Positions 1 to 9,207 are shown, numbered from the stretch's first letter. The stretch: 64,000 bases of DNA from Candidatus Centipeda massiliensis (GCF_900290285.1 NZ_LT985754.1:637856-701855); one strand, 5' to 3'. Translations and numbers: made by a program. Notes: generated by a model not told the origin, from the sequence alone.

Positions 1-143
1 AGACCAGTTTGTATCACGGGCTCTAGGCTCAAAAAAGAACCGGTCTTATACCGTCTATTCAATTATAGCATACGGATTGCCGCTATGAATCTAAACTTTT
101 CATTTATGATGGTGCCCTTAGGCATGTAAGTTTGTATCAACTC
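1..143. other. Window edge, no gene recognised
   Basis: No coding frame with a ribosome site is visible. The stretch is AT-richer than its surroundings and lies downstream of the SYLF gene. A TATAAT hexamer occurs on the minus strand, but no convincing -35 box accompanies it. Confidence 0.4.
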
Positions 144-713
144 TTACGAATTGAGTTTTCGGTTTGGATAGATGCTGAGTCCTTTGATCGCAGCACCGAC
201 CGCAAGCCCCTTCGTTGTTACCTGATAGACCCAAGTGTCCTTGCCGATGATATCTGCGCCCTCGATCGAGCCGCCCGCATAGCCGTCCGTCGCGGAGGCC
301 TCTGCCTCACCGCCGACCTTGAACTTGCCCGAGATAAACGAGTCCCATGCACGCTCCGAGCCGAAGATGAAAATGAGATCGTACTCCTTCACACCAAGAC
401 CGATGCCAAGCTGATACGCCTCCATCTTCATATAGACGCGCGCGCCCGTCGCCTTGTTCACGGCAAGGCCACGGCCGTGCGCCCCGCCGAGGAGTCCCAG
501 CTGTGAGCCCGTTGCACTGATCGTCGCGTAGCCGTAGCAGTTCTTGAGCACCTCGTGTGCATTCGGTGTGAGCGCATAGAGATGGTCGAGCGCCTGCACT
601 TGGAGCTGATTGATCTCCGCACGCTGCTGATTTGCACTTTTGGCGAACGCCGTGACAGAGAGCGCGAGGAGCAGAGTGAGCGTGAGGATAATCAGACGTG
701 ATGGGATTTTCAT
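144..713 (-). CDS. SYLF-domain lipid-binding exported protein
   Basis: This 189-residue protein has a clear Sec signal peptide, with a basic start, a leucine-rich core (residues 8-22) and a cut near AFA-KS. The mature part matches the SYLF/YSC84 family: a helical segment with NAHEVLKNCYGYATIS, then a glycine-rich beta region with GLGVKEYDLIFIFGSERAWD and a closing GLAVGAAIKGLSIYP. Family members bind lipids, and bacterial ones are exported to the envelope, but their exact role is unsettled. The ATG has AAGGAGG seven bases upstream, and a good promoter lies 60 bases further up. It is a single-gene unit. The family call is strong; the function is not known. Confidence 0.85.
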   Translation of the reverse strand: MKIPSRLIILTLTLLLALSVTAFAKSANQQRAEINQLQVQALDHLYALTPNAHEVLKNCYGYATISATGSQLGLLGGAHGRGLAVNKATGARVYMKMEAYQLGIGLGVKEYDLIFIFGSERAWDSFISGKFKVGGEAEASATDGYAGGSIEGADIIGKDTWVYQVTTKGLAVGAAIKGLSIYPNRKLNS

Positions 714-771
714 TGTGACCTCCTTGCTGCATTGTGACAGAAAATGGGGGATTCAACGGCTTCTTTCATTT

Positions 772-800
772 ATTGTACTGTCTTTTGCCGCAGGTGGCAA
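772..800 (-). promoter_or_regulatory. Sigma-A-type promoter for the SYLF gene
   Basis: On the minus strand TTGCCA (795-800) and TACAAT (772-777) are separated by exactly 17 bases, giving a leader of about 50 bases before the SYLF start. Confidence 0.65.
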
Positions 801-837
801 GAGAAGATAGATTGGAATATGGGAAGACTCGCATAAG

Positions 838-869
838 AAAAGGAGCATTGCGCCGCGCAATGCTCCTTT
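838..869 (-). terminator. Intrinsic terminator after gntP
   Basis: A near-perfect stem (AAAGGAGCATTGCG paired with CGCAATGCTCCTTT) is followed on the minus strand by TTTTCTT. It sits about 20 bases past the gntP stop. The A-run on the other side would allow weak use in the plus direction too. Confidence 0.8.
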
Positions 870-887
870 GTGCATATCCTGATGCCC

Positions 888-2279
888 TTAACCCAGCACC
901 ATGCTCAGCAGAGCGATCTCAACAATCGCTGCAATACCGAGGACAAGTGTGCCCATCGTCTGGACGCGGTAGCCCTGATCCGGCGTGAGTCCGCTGAACT
1001 CCGAAACCACCCAGAAATACGAATCGTTCGCGTGCGAAACGGTCATTGCGCCCGCACCGATCGCCATACAGGCGAGCGTCGCCTGGATCGGCGTATCAAA
1101 GCCGAGTACCGTGAGCAGCGGCGCAATGATGCCCGCCGTCGTAATCATGGCAACGGTCGAGGATCCCTGCGCCGTCTTCAGGACGGCAGAGAGCAGGAAC
1201 GGGAAGAAAATTCCGAGCCCGCCGAACACATCCGCGTGTGCCGAAATGTAACGTACCATGTCGGAAACGGCAATCACCTTGCCGAGCACGCCGCCTGCCG
1301 CCGTGATGAAGAGAATGGGGCCGACCGTCATCAGGCTTGAATTGCAGATCTCGTAGAACTCATGCGAGCGGTTGACTGAGAAGAGCTGCAGGGTTGCCAG
1401 TACCATGCCGACACCGAGTGCGATGATCGGCGTACCGAAGAAGCGCAGCAGCTCCGGTACGAAGCCCGTCAGACCAAGCATCACAATCACCGAGGAGATC
1501 GCCATGAGGGAGATCGGCACGATGATCGGAGCGAGCGTGCTGAACCCCGAGGGCAGCTTGCCGTAGGATGCAATGAGATCCTTGTAGACCCGCGCAATGT
1601 CATCGGGATCGACCTCATCCTTGGACTGCACCCGTTTTCCAATCCAGCGCGCAAAGAAATAGCCGGCGATCAGCGGGAAGATCGAGCAGAGCAGACCAAG
1701 ACCGATGACCTGCAGCAGATAGTCGCCGATGCCGAGCGTGCTCGCCGCCGCAATCGGTCCCGGTGTCGGCGGGATGAAGACGTGCGAGATGAATAGTCCC
1801 GAACTCAGTGCGAATGTCATGGAAACGGCAGAGACTGCAGTGCGGCGCACAAGTGCCTTGCGGATCGGATCGAGAATGACAAAGCCCGAGTCGCAGAAGA
1901 CGGGGATCGAGACGACCCAGCCCATCAGCTGAACCGCGAGGACGGGATTGTCCTTGCCTACGAGGCGGATCATCATATCCGCAAGCTTTAATGCGCCACC
2001 CGTCTTTTCGAGTACCGTGCCGATCATCGCACCGAGGATGATGACGATACCGATGCTCGTAAACGTCCCCGAGAATCCCTGCCCGACGACCGTTGCAAGC
2101 CCATGCTGCACCGTACCGTCGGCAAGTTTGTGATCTACGAGCGGAATGCCCGCGAGTAGACCCAGACCGAGCGCGACCAGCATGATCGAAATGAACGGAT
2201 GAATGCGCAGCTTTGAGATCATGACGATCATGATGACAATCGCCACCCAAAAGGCGAAAATAAGCGGTAATCCTGTCAT
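888..2279 (-). CDS. GntP-family gluconate/organic acid:H+ symporter
   Basis: A 463-residue integral membrane protein with 12 or more hydrophobic segments. Features typical of the GntP family include HPFISIMLVALGLGLLAGI near the start, a HVFIPPTPGPIAAAS stretch in the middle and SHANDSYFWVVSEFSGL near the end. GntP carriers import gluconate or related sugar acids with protons; substrate cannot be told from sequence. The start was set at the ATG of MTGLPLIF because GGAGGT stands six bases before it; an upstream in-frame start lacks one. It has its own promoter and terminator and no catabolic partner gene beside it. Confidence 0.9.
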   Translation of the reverse strand: MTGLPLIFAFWVAIVIMIVMISKLRIHPFISIMLVALGLGLLAGIPLVDHKLADGTVQHGLATVVGQGFSGTFTSIGIVIILGAMIGTVLEKTGGALKLADMMIRLVGKDNPVLAVQLMGWVVSIPVFCDSGFVILDPIRKALVRRTAVSAVSMTFALSSGLFISHVFIPPTPGPIAAASTLGIGDYLLQVIGLGLLCSIFPLIAGYFFARWIGKRVQSKDEVDPDDIARVYKDLIASYGKLPSGFSTLAPIIVPISLMAISSVIVMLGLTGFVPELLRFFGTPIIALGVGMVLATLQLFSVNRSHEFYEICNSSLMTVGPILFITAAGGVLGKVIAVSDMVRYISAHADVFGGLGIFFPFLLSAVLKTAQGSSTVAMITTAGIIAPLLTVLGFDTPIQATLACMAIGAGAMTVSHANDSYFWVVSEFSGLTPDQGYRVQTMGTLVLGIAAIVEIALLSMVLG

Positions 2280-2350
2280 ATCAGAACCTCCTTGCATCGG
2301 GGCACCGTGACTTTCCTGTGCCCACACAGATGAAACGTCCCTGCATACCT

Positions 2351-2379
2351 ATTTTAATCCGATTCAAAATATTTGGCAA
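2351..2379 (-). promoter_or_regulatory. Sigma-A-type promoter for gntP
   Basis: TTGCCA (2374-2379) and TAAAAT (2351-2356) on the minus strand are 17 bases apart, 70 bases upstream of the gntP start and just after the terminator of the glutaredoxin genes. Confidence 0.65.
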
Positions 2380-2390
2380 GCGGTAACATG

Positions 2391-2418
2391 AAAAACGGAC
2401 GCAAAAATTTGCGTCCGC
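2391..2418 (-). terminator. Intrinsic terminator after the glutaredoxin pair
   Basis: A stem of CGGACGCAAA and TTGCGTCCG with a tight loop is followed on the minus strand by TTTTTC, 13 bases past the second glutaredoxin stop. Confidence 0.85.
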
Positions 2419-2430
2419 TCGGATTTTTTG

Positions 2431-2667
2431 TTATGCCGTGATCCCGAGAATCTTGTCGAGCTTCTCACGGTCATAGCTGACGGCGAAGTCCACGCCGTCA
2501 GCCGTCGTGACGGGGACGATTGTGTCACCCGAGAGGCGGCGGCACTCCTCACGCGCCGCCTCGTCATGCTCAATGTTGTATTCCTCGTAGGGAATGCCGC
2601 GATACTTGAGGTATTTTTTTACCTTGACGCACCACGGACAGACCGTGATGGAGTAGACCTTTACCAT
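2431..2667 (-). CDS. Small glutaredoxin-family protein (second of pair)
   Basis: A 78-residue single-domain thioredoxin-fold protein. The dithiol motif CPWC is at residues 10-13, the cis-proline context IVPV at about 51-54, and the C-terminal helix holds YDREKLDKIL. The length fits the short glutaredoxin/NrdH-like group, and the protein is cytoplasmic. It lies 12 bases after its paralog, so the two are co-transcribed, and thioredoxin reductase lies just upstream on the same strand. In anaerobes without glutathione such proteins are usually reduced by a TrxB-type enzyme, so the neighbouring reductase is a likely partner; that link is inference. Confidence 0.85.
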   Translation of the reverse strand: MVKVYSITVCPWCVKVKKYLKYRGIPYEEYNIEHDEAAREECRRLSGDTIVPVTTADGVDFAVSYDREKLDKILGITA

Positions 2668-2679
2668 AGCAGTCTCCCC

Positions 2680-2910
2680 TTACGCACCGAGATGGCGGTC
2701 GATGGCGGGCTGATCGAAGCCGCGCACATATTCGCCGTTCTCGAAAAGAATGACAGGGCACGCGCCCTCGCCCGTAAGCTTTATGAGATCATCGTAGGCG
2801 GCAGGCTCCTTCTCAATATCGCGCACCGTGTACGCCACACCCTTCTTGTCGAGATACTTCTTTGCCTTTGTGCACCACGGGCACGCGTCGAACGAAAAAA
2901 CCTGAATCAT
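2680..2910 (-). CDS. Small glutaredoxin-family protein (first of pair)
   Basis: A 76-residue glutaredoxin-fold protein with CPWC at residues 10-13, a cis-proline segment ACPVILFENGEYVRGFD and a closing helix. It is clearly a paralog of the next gene but diverges outside the active site, so the pair is not a recent duplication. The ATG follows AAGGAGG by about seven bases. The CPWC motif, not the CPYC of classical glutaredoxins, is shared by both. A disulfide reductase or electron-donor role is likely; the specific client is unknown. Confidence 0.85.
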   Translation of the reverse strand: MIQVFSFDACPWCTKAKKYLDKKGVAYTVRDIEKEPAAYDDLIKLTGEGACPVILFENGEYVRGFDQPAIDRHLGA

Positions 2911-2958
2911 GGGAATGTCCTCCTTATCGTTTGTATCGAATAGTTCGCTACTTCTGAA

Positions 2959-3208
2959 CGCCCCTATCGGCTCACTGCGTTCGCCACTTACTGACCTGTC
3001 CGAGAAGCAAGCCCGAAGGGCGCAGCTGAGCGGGTAACAGGTCGTATGGGAAAACCTCCCAAGAACACAAGCCGAAAGGCGAAGTGTGATTGGAAGAGGT
3101 TGACCGCTCCCCCGTAGCGACGGGGGAAGCTAATATGACGTTTTCAAAAGCCTCCCCTGCCACAGCGGGGGAGGGGGACCATGCGCAGCATGGTGGAAGG
3201 GGCGCCCC
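2959..3208 (-). repeat. Family II intergenic repeat, copy with internal insert
   Basis: The ends (CGCCCCTATCGGCTC on the left, GGTGGAAGGGGCG on the right) and the paired arms with CCCCCGTAGCGACGGGGG match, in reverse orientation, the repeat at 32063-32188. This copy carries about 118 extra bases (roughly 2991-3108) between the left end and the first hairpin arm. It fills the gap between trxB and the glutaredoxin genes; no protein is encoded here. Confidence 0.8.
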
Positions 3209-3211
3209 TCA

Positions 3212-4144
3212 TTACTTCTTCAATCCTGCCAGATACTTCTCCGCATGGAGCGCGGCGGTCGTGCCGTCGGCAGCGGCGGTCGTCAGCTGGTGAATCTCCT
3301 TGACGCGAATGTCGCCCGCGACAAAGACGCCCGGGATCTCCGTGCGGCAGTTCTCATCCGCAGCGATGTAGCCCGTCTCCGTGAGCTTCAGCTGCCCAAC
3401 GAACAAATCTGTATTCGGGAGAACACCGATGTTGACGAAGATGCAGTCCACGGGCAGCGTCTCCTTTTTGCCCGTGTCCTTGTGCAGGAGATCGACGGAC
3501 GTGAGGCGATCTTCGCCATTCAGATGTGAGATCTCCGTTTCGAGCATCACCGTCACCTTTGGATTGGCGTAGAGCGCATCCTGTGAGGTCTTATCCGCGC
3601 GCAGCTGCGAGCGGTGTATGAGGTAGAGATGCGAGGCGTACTTCGTGAGGAAGTTCGCCGCATCGACCGCCGCATTGCCGCCGCCCATGACCGAGATCAC
3701 CTTATCCTGGTATGTATGTCCGTCGCACAGCTCGCAGTAGTGTACGCCGCGATTGAAGTAGTGCGGCTCCTGCGGCAGGGGCAGCTTACGGCGGTTCATG
3801 CCGGACGCAATGATGATAACGGGCGTTTCGTAGATGTACGTCTCCGTCTCGACGATCTTCGGCGTGCTCCGGAGGTCGACGCGCTCGATGCGGTCGAACT
3901 CGTCAATCTCCGCACCGAAATTCGTCGCCTGCTTTTCGAGCGTCCCGATCAGCTCCATCCCGCTCACGCGTTCGAAGCCCGGATAGTTCTCGATGTCCGC
4001 CGCCGTCGCGATCTGCCCGCCGACGAGCGAGTTCTCGAGCACGAGCGTGCGCAGGTTCATGCGCCCTGCGTAGAGTGCGGCAGTCAGTCCCGCCATGCCT
4101 GCGCCGATGATCACAATGTCCTTTTGAATATGTTCCTTTGCCAT
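3212..4144 (-). CDS. trxB: Thioredoxin-disulfide reductase
   Basis: A 310-residue FAD/NADPH oxidoreductase of the usual TrxB size. It has the N-terminal FAD site GAGMAGLTAALYAGR, the redox pair in CELCDG (Cys137 and Cys140), the NADPH-site glycines MGGGNAAVDAA and the C-terminal FAD segment GVFVAGDIRVKEIHQ. It transfers electrons from NADPH to thioredoxin- or glutaredoxin-like proteins in the cytoplasm. The active site reads CELC in place of the common CATC, a substitution inside the loop that keeps both cysteines. The ATG has AGGAGATGAATCT before it. The next two genes on this strand are small CPWC proteins, its likely partners. Confidence 0.95.
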   Translation of the reverse strand: MAKEHIQKDIVIIGAGMAGLTAALYAGRMNLRTLVLENSLVGGQIATAADIENYPGFERVSGMELIGTLEKQATNFGAEIDEFDRIERVDLRSTPKIVETETYIYETPVIIIASGMNRRKLPLPQEPHYFNRGVHYCELCDGHTYQDKVISVMGGGNAAVDAANFLTKYASHLYLIHRSQLRADKTSQDALYANPKVTVMLETEISHLNGEDRLTSVDLLHKDTGKKETLPVDCIFVNIGVLPNTDLFVGQLKLTETGYIAADENCRTEIPGVFVAGDIRVKEIHQLTTAAADGTTAALHAEKYLAGLKK

Positions 4145-4181
4145 AGATTCATCTCCTTTGAGTAATTTTGACTTTTTGATT

Positions 4182-4210
4182 ATTATAGCATGTCTGTCAA
4201 GATATGACTA
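4182..4210 (-). promoter_or_regulatory. Candidate promoter for trxB
   Basis: A perfect TATAAT (4182-4187, minus strand) has TAGTCA (4205-4210) 17 bases upstream. The -35 box matches consensus at four of six positions. Confidence 0.5.
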
Positions 4211-4225
4211 TGATAAAAGACACAA

Positions 4226-4259
4226 AAATAGCCCACACTCCACTGCGGACTATCTTTGC
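4226..4259 (-). terminator. Terminator downstream of the TonB receptor
   Basis: The arms ATAGTCC and GGGCTAT form an imperfect stem followed by TTTTTG on the minus strand. It lies about 160 bases past the receptor stop and before the trxB promoter. Confidence 0.55.
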
Positions 4260-4416
4260 TGTGTATTATATTTTAGGAGAGCTTTGGAAACATCCGAAGA
4301 CATTCCCTAACGAAAGCCTGAATAAAATATAGCACATGAGAGAATGAAAATCAATAGGTTTTTGAGAAAAATTTTCAACGAAATGTGGAGTGCGGAAAAT
4401 TTTTCTTAGCGCCTCC

Positions 4417-7400
4417 TCAGAAACGGTAGGTGAGCCGCATACTTGCGTAGTTGCCAAGCGTGAAGCGTTCGCTCCCGTACAGCGTGTCGCGTACATTGAT
4501 CCCCTTTGCGTCGAAGGTGTAGAACAGCTCGACGAGAAGGTTCTGCACAGGCACATAGCCCGCGCCGACGCTGAAGCTGCGGATTCCGTCGAGGTAGCGG
4601 TCAGGGAGGTAGTTCGTGCCGTTGCCGCCGAAGAACGAGCCGTGCTCGAAATGCTTGTAGTCGGCAAAGACATTCCAGCTGCCCTTCACATCCATGTCAC
4701 TCTTGCCGATGTCAAAGCGCATCGTCCAGAAATGCGGCGTGCCGCCGTCTGCATGTCCTTTGAGACTGAACTGATCGGTTCCCGATTTGTGTTCGTAGAT
4801 CGTGTGACCGTTCATGTGCCGCGCGTAATCTGTGCGGTTCTGTCCGTAGTCGATCGAAACAGCGGCATTGCTGCCGATCTTCCAGCGTGCGCCGACACCG
4901 ATGACGCTCGCAAGCTTGTCGAACGCATAGGAGTCGTTGCTTGCACCGTTGGCGTAGTCTGCGTGGAATGTTCGGTTGCCGGTTGAGCCGAGATACCAGA
5001 GGGAGAGACCGACATTGGGCGTGAGTGCGTGCTTCGCCTGCACAAAGAACGCTCTTTCGAGGGCAGGGATGCGGTCGCTTGAGAGAACGGTTCCCACCGC
5101 GCGGATCGGTGTGCCCGTGTATTTTGTGAGGGCGTCGCGGGGCAGGGCGCTTGCGTACTCCGTCCAGTACAGGCGCTTGCCGATTGCATTGAAATACGAC
5201 GTGATGGACTTCGGGTAGTTATGTGTACCCGGGAGCGCATCGTCCGTTGTTTCGTCGACAAAGTTGTCGTTGAACAGCGCGTTATATACATCGTTCTCAG
5301 ATGTGGTAAGCGTGATATTTGTCGCGCCGGCGCCGGCGTTCGCCTTGGCGATGTTTTCATACATCGTCATGACCTTCGCCTTATTTGCTTCCCACCACTT
5401 CTGCAGTGCCGCAGAGCCGTCTCCATCAAGGACGCCCGGATAGTCCGCCATCGTCATGTAGAAGTTTTCCCTGTCCTCCGGATGGTCGGATCCCCAGACG
5501 AGCGTGTCAAAGGAGCCGATGGTTCCTGTCTGAAGCGTGTTGCTCGCATCGAGGTACTGATAGTTGACAGCAGCGGGGGCGTTCATTTGCATACGCTCGG
5601 CATCGTCCTGCTCGTTCTTTCGCAGCAGAGCATCGCCGTATGCGGCAGTCGCGATGTCGTACATCCGCTTCACGATGGCTGCCTGCTCCGCGACGCTTGC
5701 ACCTCGCTCCTTTGCCGCCGTCAGCTGCTGATAGAAGTTCATCTTGTCATTCGCATCTGCAACGGGGGCGGGGGTATCAAATGTGCCTCCATATGGGGAG
5801 CGGTTCAGTCCGATGAACTCATCGATGGTCGGCGGACGGTAGAAAACCGTATGGGTCGCGTGTGTATAGGCAGAGTCCGATATACCCGTGCTCTGCTTGA
5901 ACGTACCGTAGCCGAGGCGCACCTGCGTGCGGGCGTTTGTCCATGCGGCGCGGATACCGTCAAAGTCCTTGCCGAAGTAGTAGCCCGTGATGCCCATGCG
6001 CTCCTGCAGACGCCCGAGGGAGATGTCAAATGCGCCATTATGATAGGTCACGTCCAGATTGTTGATGCGCAGGTTGTTCAGACCGCGGGACTGCGCAGTG
6101 GTAGTCCTTGTTTCGACGCCGTCCTTGCCGGAGGCGGAGGCGAGCAAGGAGGCGTTCAGATGGTCGTTTAGACGTGCGTCCACACCGAGGCGCAGACGCT
6201 GCGCGAAGCCATGATCGTCGCTGTCCCGCATATTTCGCTCGGCAGAGCCGACCGAGGAATCGTCCGTCATCTTGATGGGCGGGCGGTTCGTGCCACCGTG
6301 TGCATCCCATTCCATTGCATAGTCGCCGAGGAAACGAACGCCCTGCGCTTTCTCTGTGTCAAAGATGGGGCTGAGGAATGCGTCGATCGAGTTCTTCGCA
6401 TAGCTGCCGATGGACTGTGCGAAGAAGTTCGTTGCCGTTTCCGCATTGCGTGCTGCACGCGCCGCCTTTTCCTCCTCCGTGAGGGGTGCCTTCGGCTGTG
6501 TGTTGCTGTCGGGACCGAACTTGAGATTCACGCCGAGTCGGTAGACGCGCGCCTGCGTCGCACGGTCGTCGTCGCGATGGTTGAAGATGTTGTCGACGCC
6601 GATGTACGCCATTGCATCCTCGCCGAACTTCTGCTGCAGCATGAGGTTCCATATACCGAACGTCTTGTGCTGATAGCGTCGTGCGCCGGCCTGCGCATAC
6701 TTGTTTTCAAAGATGTAGCCGCCCTGCATGTCGCTGTCCATCGTCATGTAGTTCGCGCCGCCCGTGACAGAGTTGCTGTCGAGCATCCGGATGTAGTAGT
6801 CGCCCCAGAGAGAGGCGCGGAAGCCGCTTGCCTTGTTCTCGTAGTCGACACCGATGTCGACCTTGTGCTTCGGCTTGTCGAGGAGCTGGCGCGGCATGTT
6901 CGGATCACTCTTGTTGATCGCATGGAGATAGGTGTAACCAAACTTGCCCGACCAATGTTTGTCGAATCTCTGCTTGACCTCCATCTCAAGTCCCGTGATC
7001 TCGGCCTTGCCGATGTTTTTAAAGCTGTAGAGCATATCGGGCGGGTAGCCAAGCTTCTCCGCTGTCTTGAGATTCGGGTGGAAGTCGATGTTGTAGCCCG
7101 TGTAGTAGGTCGTCATGTAGTTGCGGATGGTGTTGCGGAAGAGGTTCAGCCGCATGGTGGTCTTCTTCGTTTCGCCCTCGATGCCAACGTCGAAGTTGAC
7201 GGACTTTTCGGGCTTCAGGTTTGGATTACCTGTCCAGTACCAGCCGAGACGTGCGCGGTCCTGGTCGACGGGGCTGCCGCCGTACATCTCCCAGTTGTAG
7301 TAGAGTTCGCCCATGCCGGGTTCTGCATAGCCTGTGCCGAGATTTGTCTTGAAGCGCAGGTGAGGATTGCCCTTGATGATGTTGTGCGTCAGACCAAGAT

Positions 7401-9207
7401 TCGCCGTCACATGCGTGCCGAAGAGGCTGCTGTGGTCGAGGCGCAGGACGGGAGAGAAGATCGTATCGTTATCCATCATCCATGTGTCGCCGACCACAAA
7501 ATGATACTTGTTGATCGTCGCCTCGCCAACGATGACCTGATTCTTCAGAGAGTCCTGAATCTCACGGAAGAGCTTACCGTTCAGCGTATAGTTAAAAATC
7601 TTATTGGGATCGCTGTAATAGGAAAGCCCATCAAAGTCACGGTTCCACCCGATGAGATTGTCCGCATTCTCGGTGCCGACCTTGCTGTTGAACGCGTCAT
7701 ATCGTGCCCGTGCCCCATCGGCATCGATGGCGTCCAGGGTCGAGTAGAAGTTTTTTGCACCGTTGTTGGAATACCGCAGATAGTCCTCGTAGGTGAACTC
7801 AGGTCGATACGAATTGGGATCGCCGCTGTTATAGCCATAGAGTTCGTTGTCCATATCCCAGCGCAGTCCGCGCTCTGCGTCAGGCAGCAGTTTATGTGCG
7901 TGGATAAAGGAGGCTACGTCCCCCTTTTTTAGCCCATAATCCTTTGCATCGCGTTGTACGACAAGGAGGCTTTTGTCGTAATCCCACGGGTCGATCTTGC
8001 GCAGATAAGTCTTCGGAGCACTCTTGAGACGGCTGCCAGAACCGTGTTCGCGAGCATAGCCCATGCCGTAGGTAAGAAGATGCTTATCATTCAGCTGGGT
8101 GTTGAACGTCGCATCAATATTGGTCTGCGCATGATCCACATTGTCGATGTAGTTCAGCATGTTCTTCCCCGTATAGGAAGAACGACCATAGTTGCTCGTC
8201 AGTGTGAGATCGTCCTCAAGGAGGCGCGTGTGGTTGATCTCGATGTTCCAGTCCGTGTCCTTGTTGCGTCCGTTCCAGCCGACGTTGTACGTATTGCGCC
8301 CCGACTTGCGGCTATAGTGCTGCTGTGGCTCCATTATGGAATCTGTGCGCTTGACGAAGCGGTTCAGATCCTCTGTATAGCGTTCCAGACGGAAGTTGAA
8401 GGTATTGTCCTTATTTGCCTCGTAGCTGCCAATCAATCCAAGATTCGATGCCTCGCCGTAGTAGCGTAGGCTGTTGTCCTCGAAATCCGTCACGTAGCTG
8501 CCAAGACCGGTCACAATGCGCGCCTCGTCCGCATAGACGGGCATGATGTCGCGCTTGCTCCCGTAGATGCCGAGCTGTACTTTGCCCATAGAACCAGAGT
8601 CGGCGCGCAGGAACATATTGCGGTAGGGGAACAGCTCGTCCTTCTCTGCCGTTCTTCCCTCTGCATTGAACTGAACCGAGGGCTGATCCCCTGCCTTCTT
8701 TGTGATGATGTTGACCACGCCGCCGATCGCGTCCGAGCCGTACTTTGCACTAGATGCACCCTGAATGATCTCGATGCGCTCGACATTCTCCGTGCCGAGG
8801 CGCATGACCTCGTCCGCTGCGCCGTAATACTTTGCAAAATCTCCCATGACGGGTTGCCCATCTACGAGAATCAGTGTATGACGTGCTTCCGCACCGCGAA
8901 TCGAAACGCCGACGCGCCCCATCGCATCCACCGTGCGCGAGACGCCCGTCTCGCTGAAGATGATGTCCTCGACGGACTTCGCCTGCTTCTTCTCGATGTC
9001 CTCCTTTGTGATGATCGTCTTCTGTTGGGACTCGTACTTTGCCTCTTCCTGTGCAGCATCCACCTCCACGTGAATGTCCGCAGTAGAAACTTTGCCTCCT
9101 CCCTGTGTCCCATCATCTGCCCACCCCGTATAGGCGGGCAGGGTGAGTCCTGCCAAAATCGCGTAGGTGAGCATACGCAGCGAGCGCTTACGCTGTTTCC
9201 TCGTCAT
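4417..9207 (-). CDS. TonB-dependent receptor fused to a second outer-membrane beta-barrel
   Basis: A 1596-residue exported protein, about twice the normal receptor length. Residues 1-30 are a signal peptide ending TGWA-DD, and DIHVEVDA may be a TonB box. A plug domain follows with EDIIFSETGVSR, VSIRGAEARHTLILVDGQPV and the GGVVNIITKK end. A full barrel then closes at residue 897 with YRLGVNLKF, the expected aromatic C-terminal signature. A charged linker (PLTEEEKAARAARNAE) leads to a second strand-rich domain of about 700 residues with its own C-terminal signature YASMRLTYRF. That part resembles the barrels of Negativicute porins without their SLH domain. The start at 9207 follows AAGGAGG. 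A promoter and a Fur-like box indicate iron control. The ligand is unknown. Confidence 0.9.
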   Translation of the reverse strand: MTRKQRKRSLRMLTYAILAGLTLPAYTGWADDGTQGGGKVSTADIHVEVDAAQEEAKYESQQKTIITKEDIEKKQAKSVEDIIFSETGVSRTVDAMGRVGVSIRGAEARHTLILVDGQPVMGDFAKYYGAADEVMRLGTENVERIEIIQGASSAKYGSDAIGGVVNIITKKAGDQPSVQFNAEGRTAEKDELFPYRNMFLRADSGSMGKVQLGIYGSKRDIMPVYADEARIVTGLGSYVTDFEDNSLRYYGEASNLGLIGSYEANKDNTFNFRLERYTEDLNRFVKRTDSIMEPQQHYSRKSGRNTYNVGWNGRNKDTDWNIEINHTRLLEDDLTLTSNYGRSSYTGKNMLNYIDNVDHAQTNIDATFNTQLNDKHLLTYGMGYAREHGSGSRLKSAPKTYLRKIDPWDYDKSLLVVQRDAKDYGLKKGDVASFIHAHKLLPDAERGLRWDMDNELYGYNSGDPNSYRPEFTYEDYLRYSNNGAKNFYSTLDAIDADGARARYDAFNSKVGTENADNLIGWNRDFDGLSYYSDPNKIFNYTLNGKLFREIQDSLKNQVIVGEATINKYHFVVGDTWMMDNDTIFSPVLRLDHSSLFGTHVTANLGLTHNIIKGNPHLRFKTNLGTGYAEPGMGELYYNWEMYGGSPVDQDRARLGWYWTGNPNLKPEKSVNFDVGIEGETKKTTMRLNLFRNTIRNYMTTYYTGYNIDFHPNLKTAEKLGYPPDMLYSFKNIGKAEITGLEMEVKQRFDKHWSGKFGYTYLHAINKSDPNMPRQLLDKPKHKVDIGVDYENKASGFRASLWGDYYIRMLDSNSVTGGANYMTMDSDMQGGYIFENKYAQAGARRYQHKTFGIWNLMLQQKFGEDAMAYIGVDNIFNHRDDDRATQARVYRLGVNLKFGPDSNTQPKAPLTEEEKAARAARNAETATNFFAQSIGSYAKNSIDAFLSPIFDTEKAQGVRFLGDYAMEWDAHGGTNRPPIKMTDDSSVGSAERNMRDSDDHGFAQRLRLGVDARLNDHLNASLLASASGKDGVETRTTTAQSRGLNNLRINNLDVTYHNGAFDISLGRLQERMGITGYYFGKDFDGIRAAWTNARTQVRLGYGTFKQSTGISDSAYTHATHTVFYRPPTIDEFIGLNRSPYGGTFDTPAPVADANDKMNFYQQLTAAKERGASVAEQAAIVKRMYDIATAAYGDALLRKNEQDDAERMQMNAPAAVNYQYLDASNTLQTGTIGSFDTLVWGSDHPEDRENFYMTMADYPGVLDGDGSAALQKWWEANKAKVMTMYENIAKANAGAGATNITLTTSENDVYNALFNDNFVDETTDDALPGTHNYPKSITSYFNAIGKRLYWTEYASALPRDALTKYTGTPIRAVGTVLSSDRIPALERAFFVQAKHALTPNVGLSLWYLGSTGNRTFHADYANGASNDSYAFDKLASVIGVGARWKIGSNAAVSIDYGQNRTDYARHMNGHTIYEHKSGTDQFSLKGHADGGTPHFWTMRFDIGKSDMDVKGSWNVFADYKHFEHGSFFGGNGTNYLPDRYLDGIRSFSVGAGYVPVQNLLVELFYTFDAKGINVRDTLYGSERFTLGNYASMRLTYRF

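Noticed and set aside
2941-3211. CRISPR-like array in the GGGGG/CCCCC repeats
   Set aside because: Only two hairpin arms are present, with no regular spacers and no cas genes.
6211-7932. 573-residue open frame antisense to the TonB receptor
   Set aside because: It mirrors the codon bias of the GC-rich receptor gene, has no ribosome site and shows no recognisable domain.
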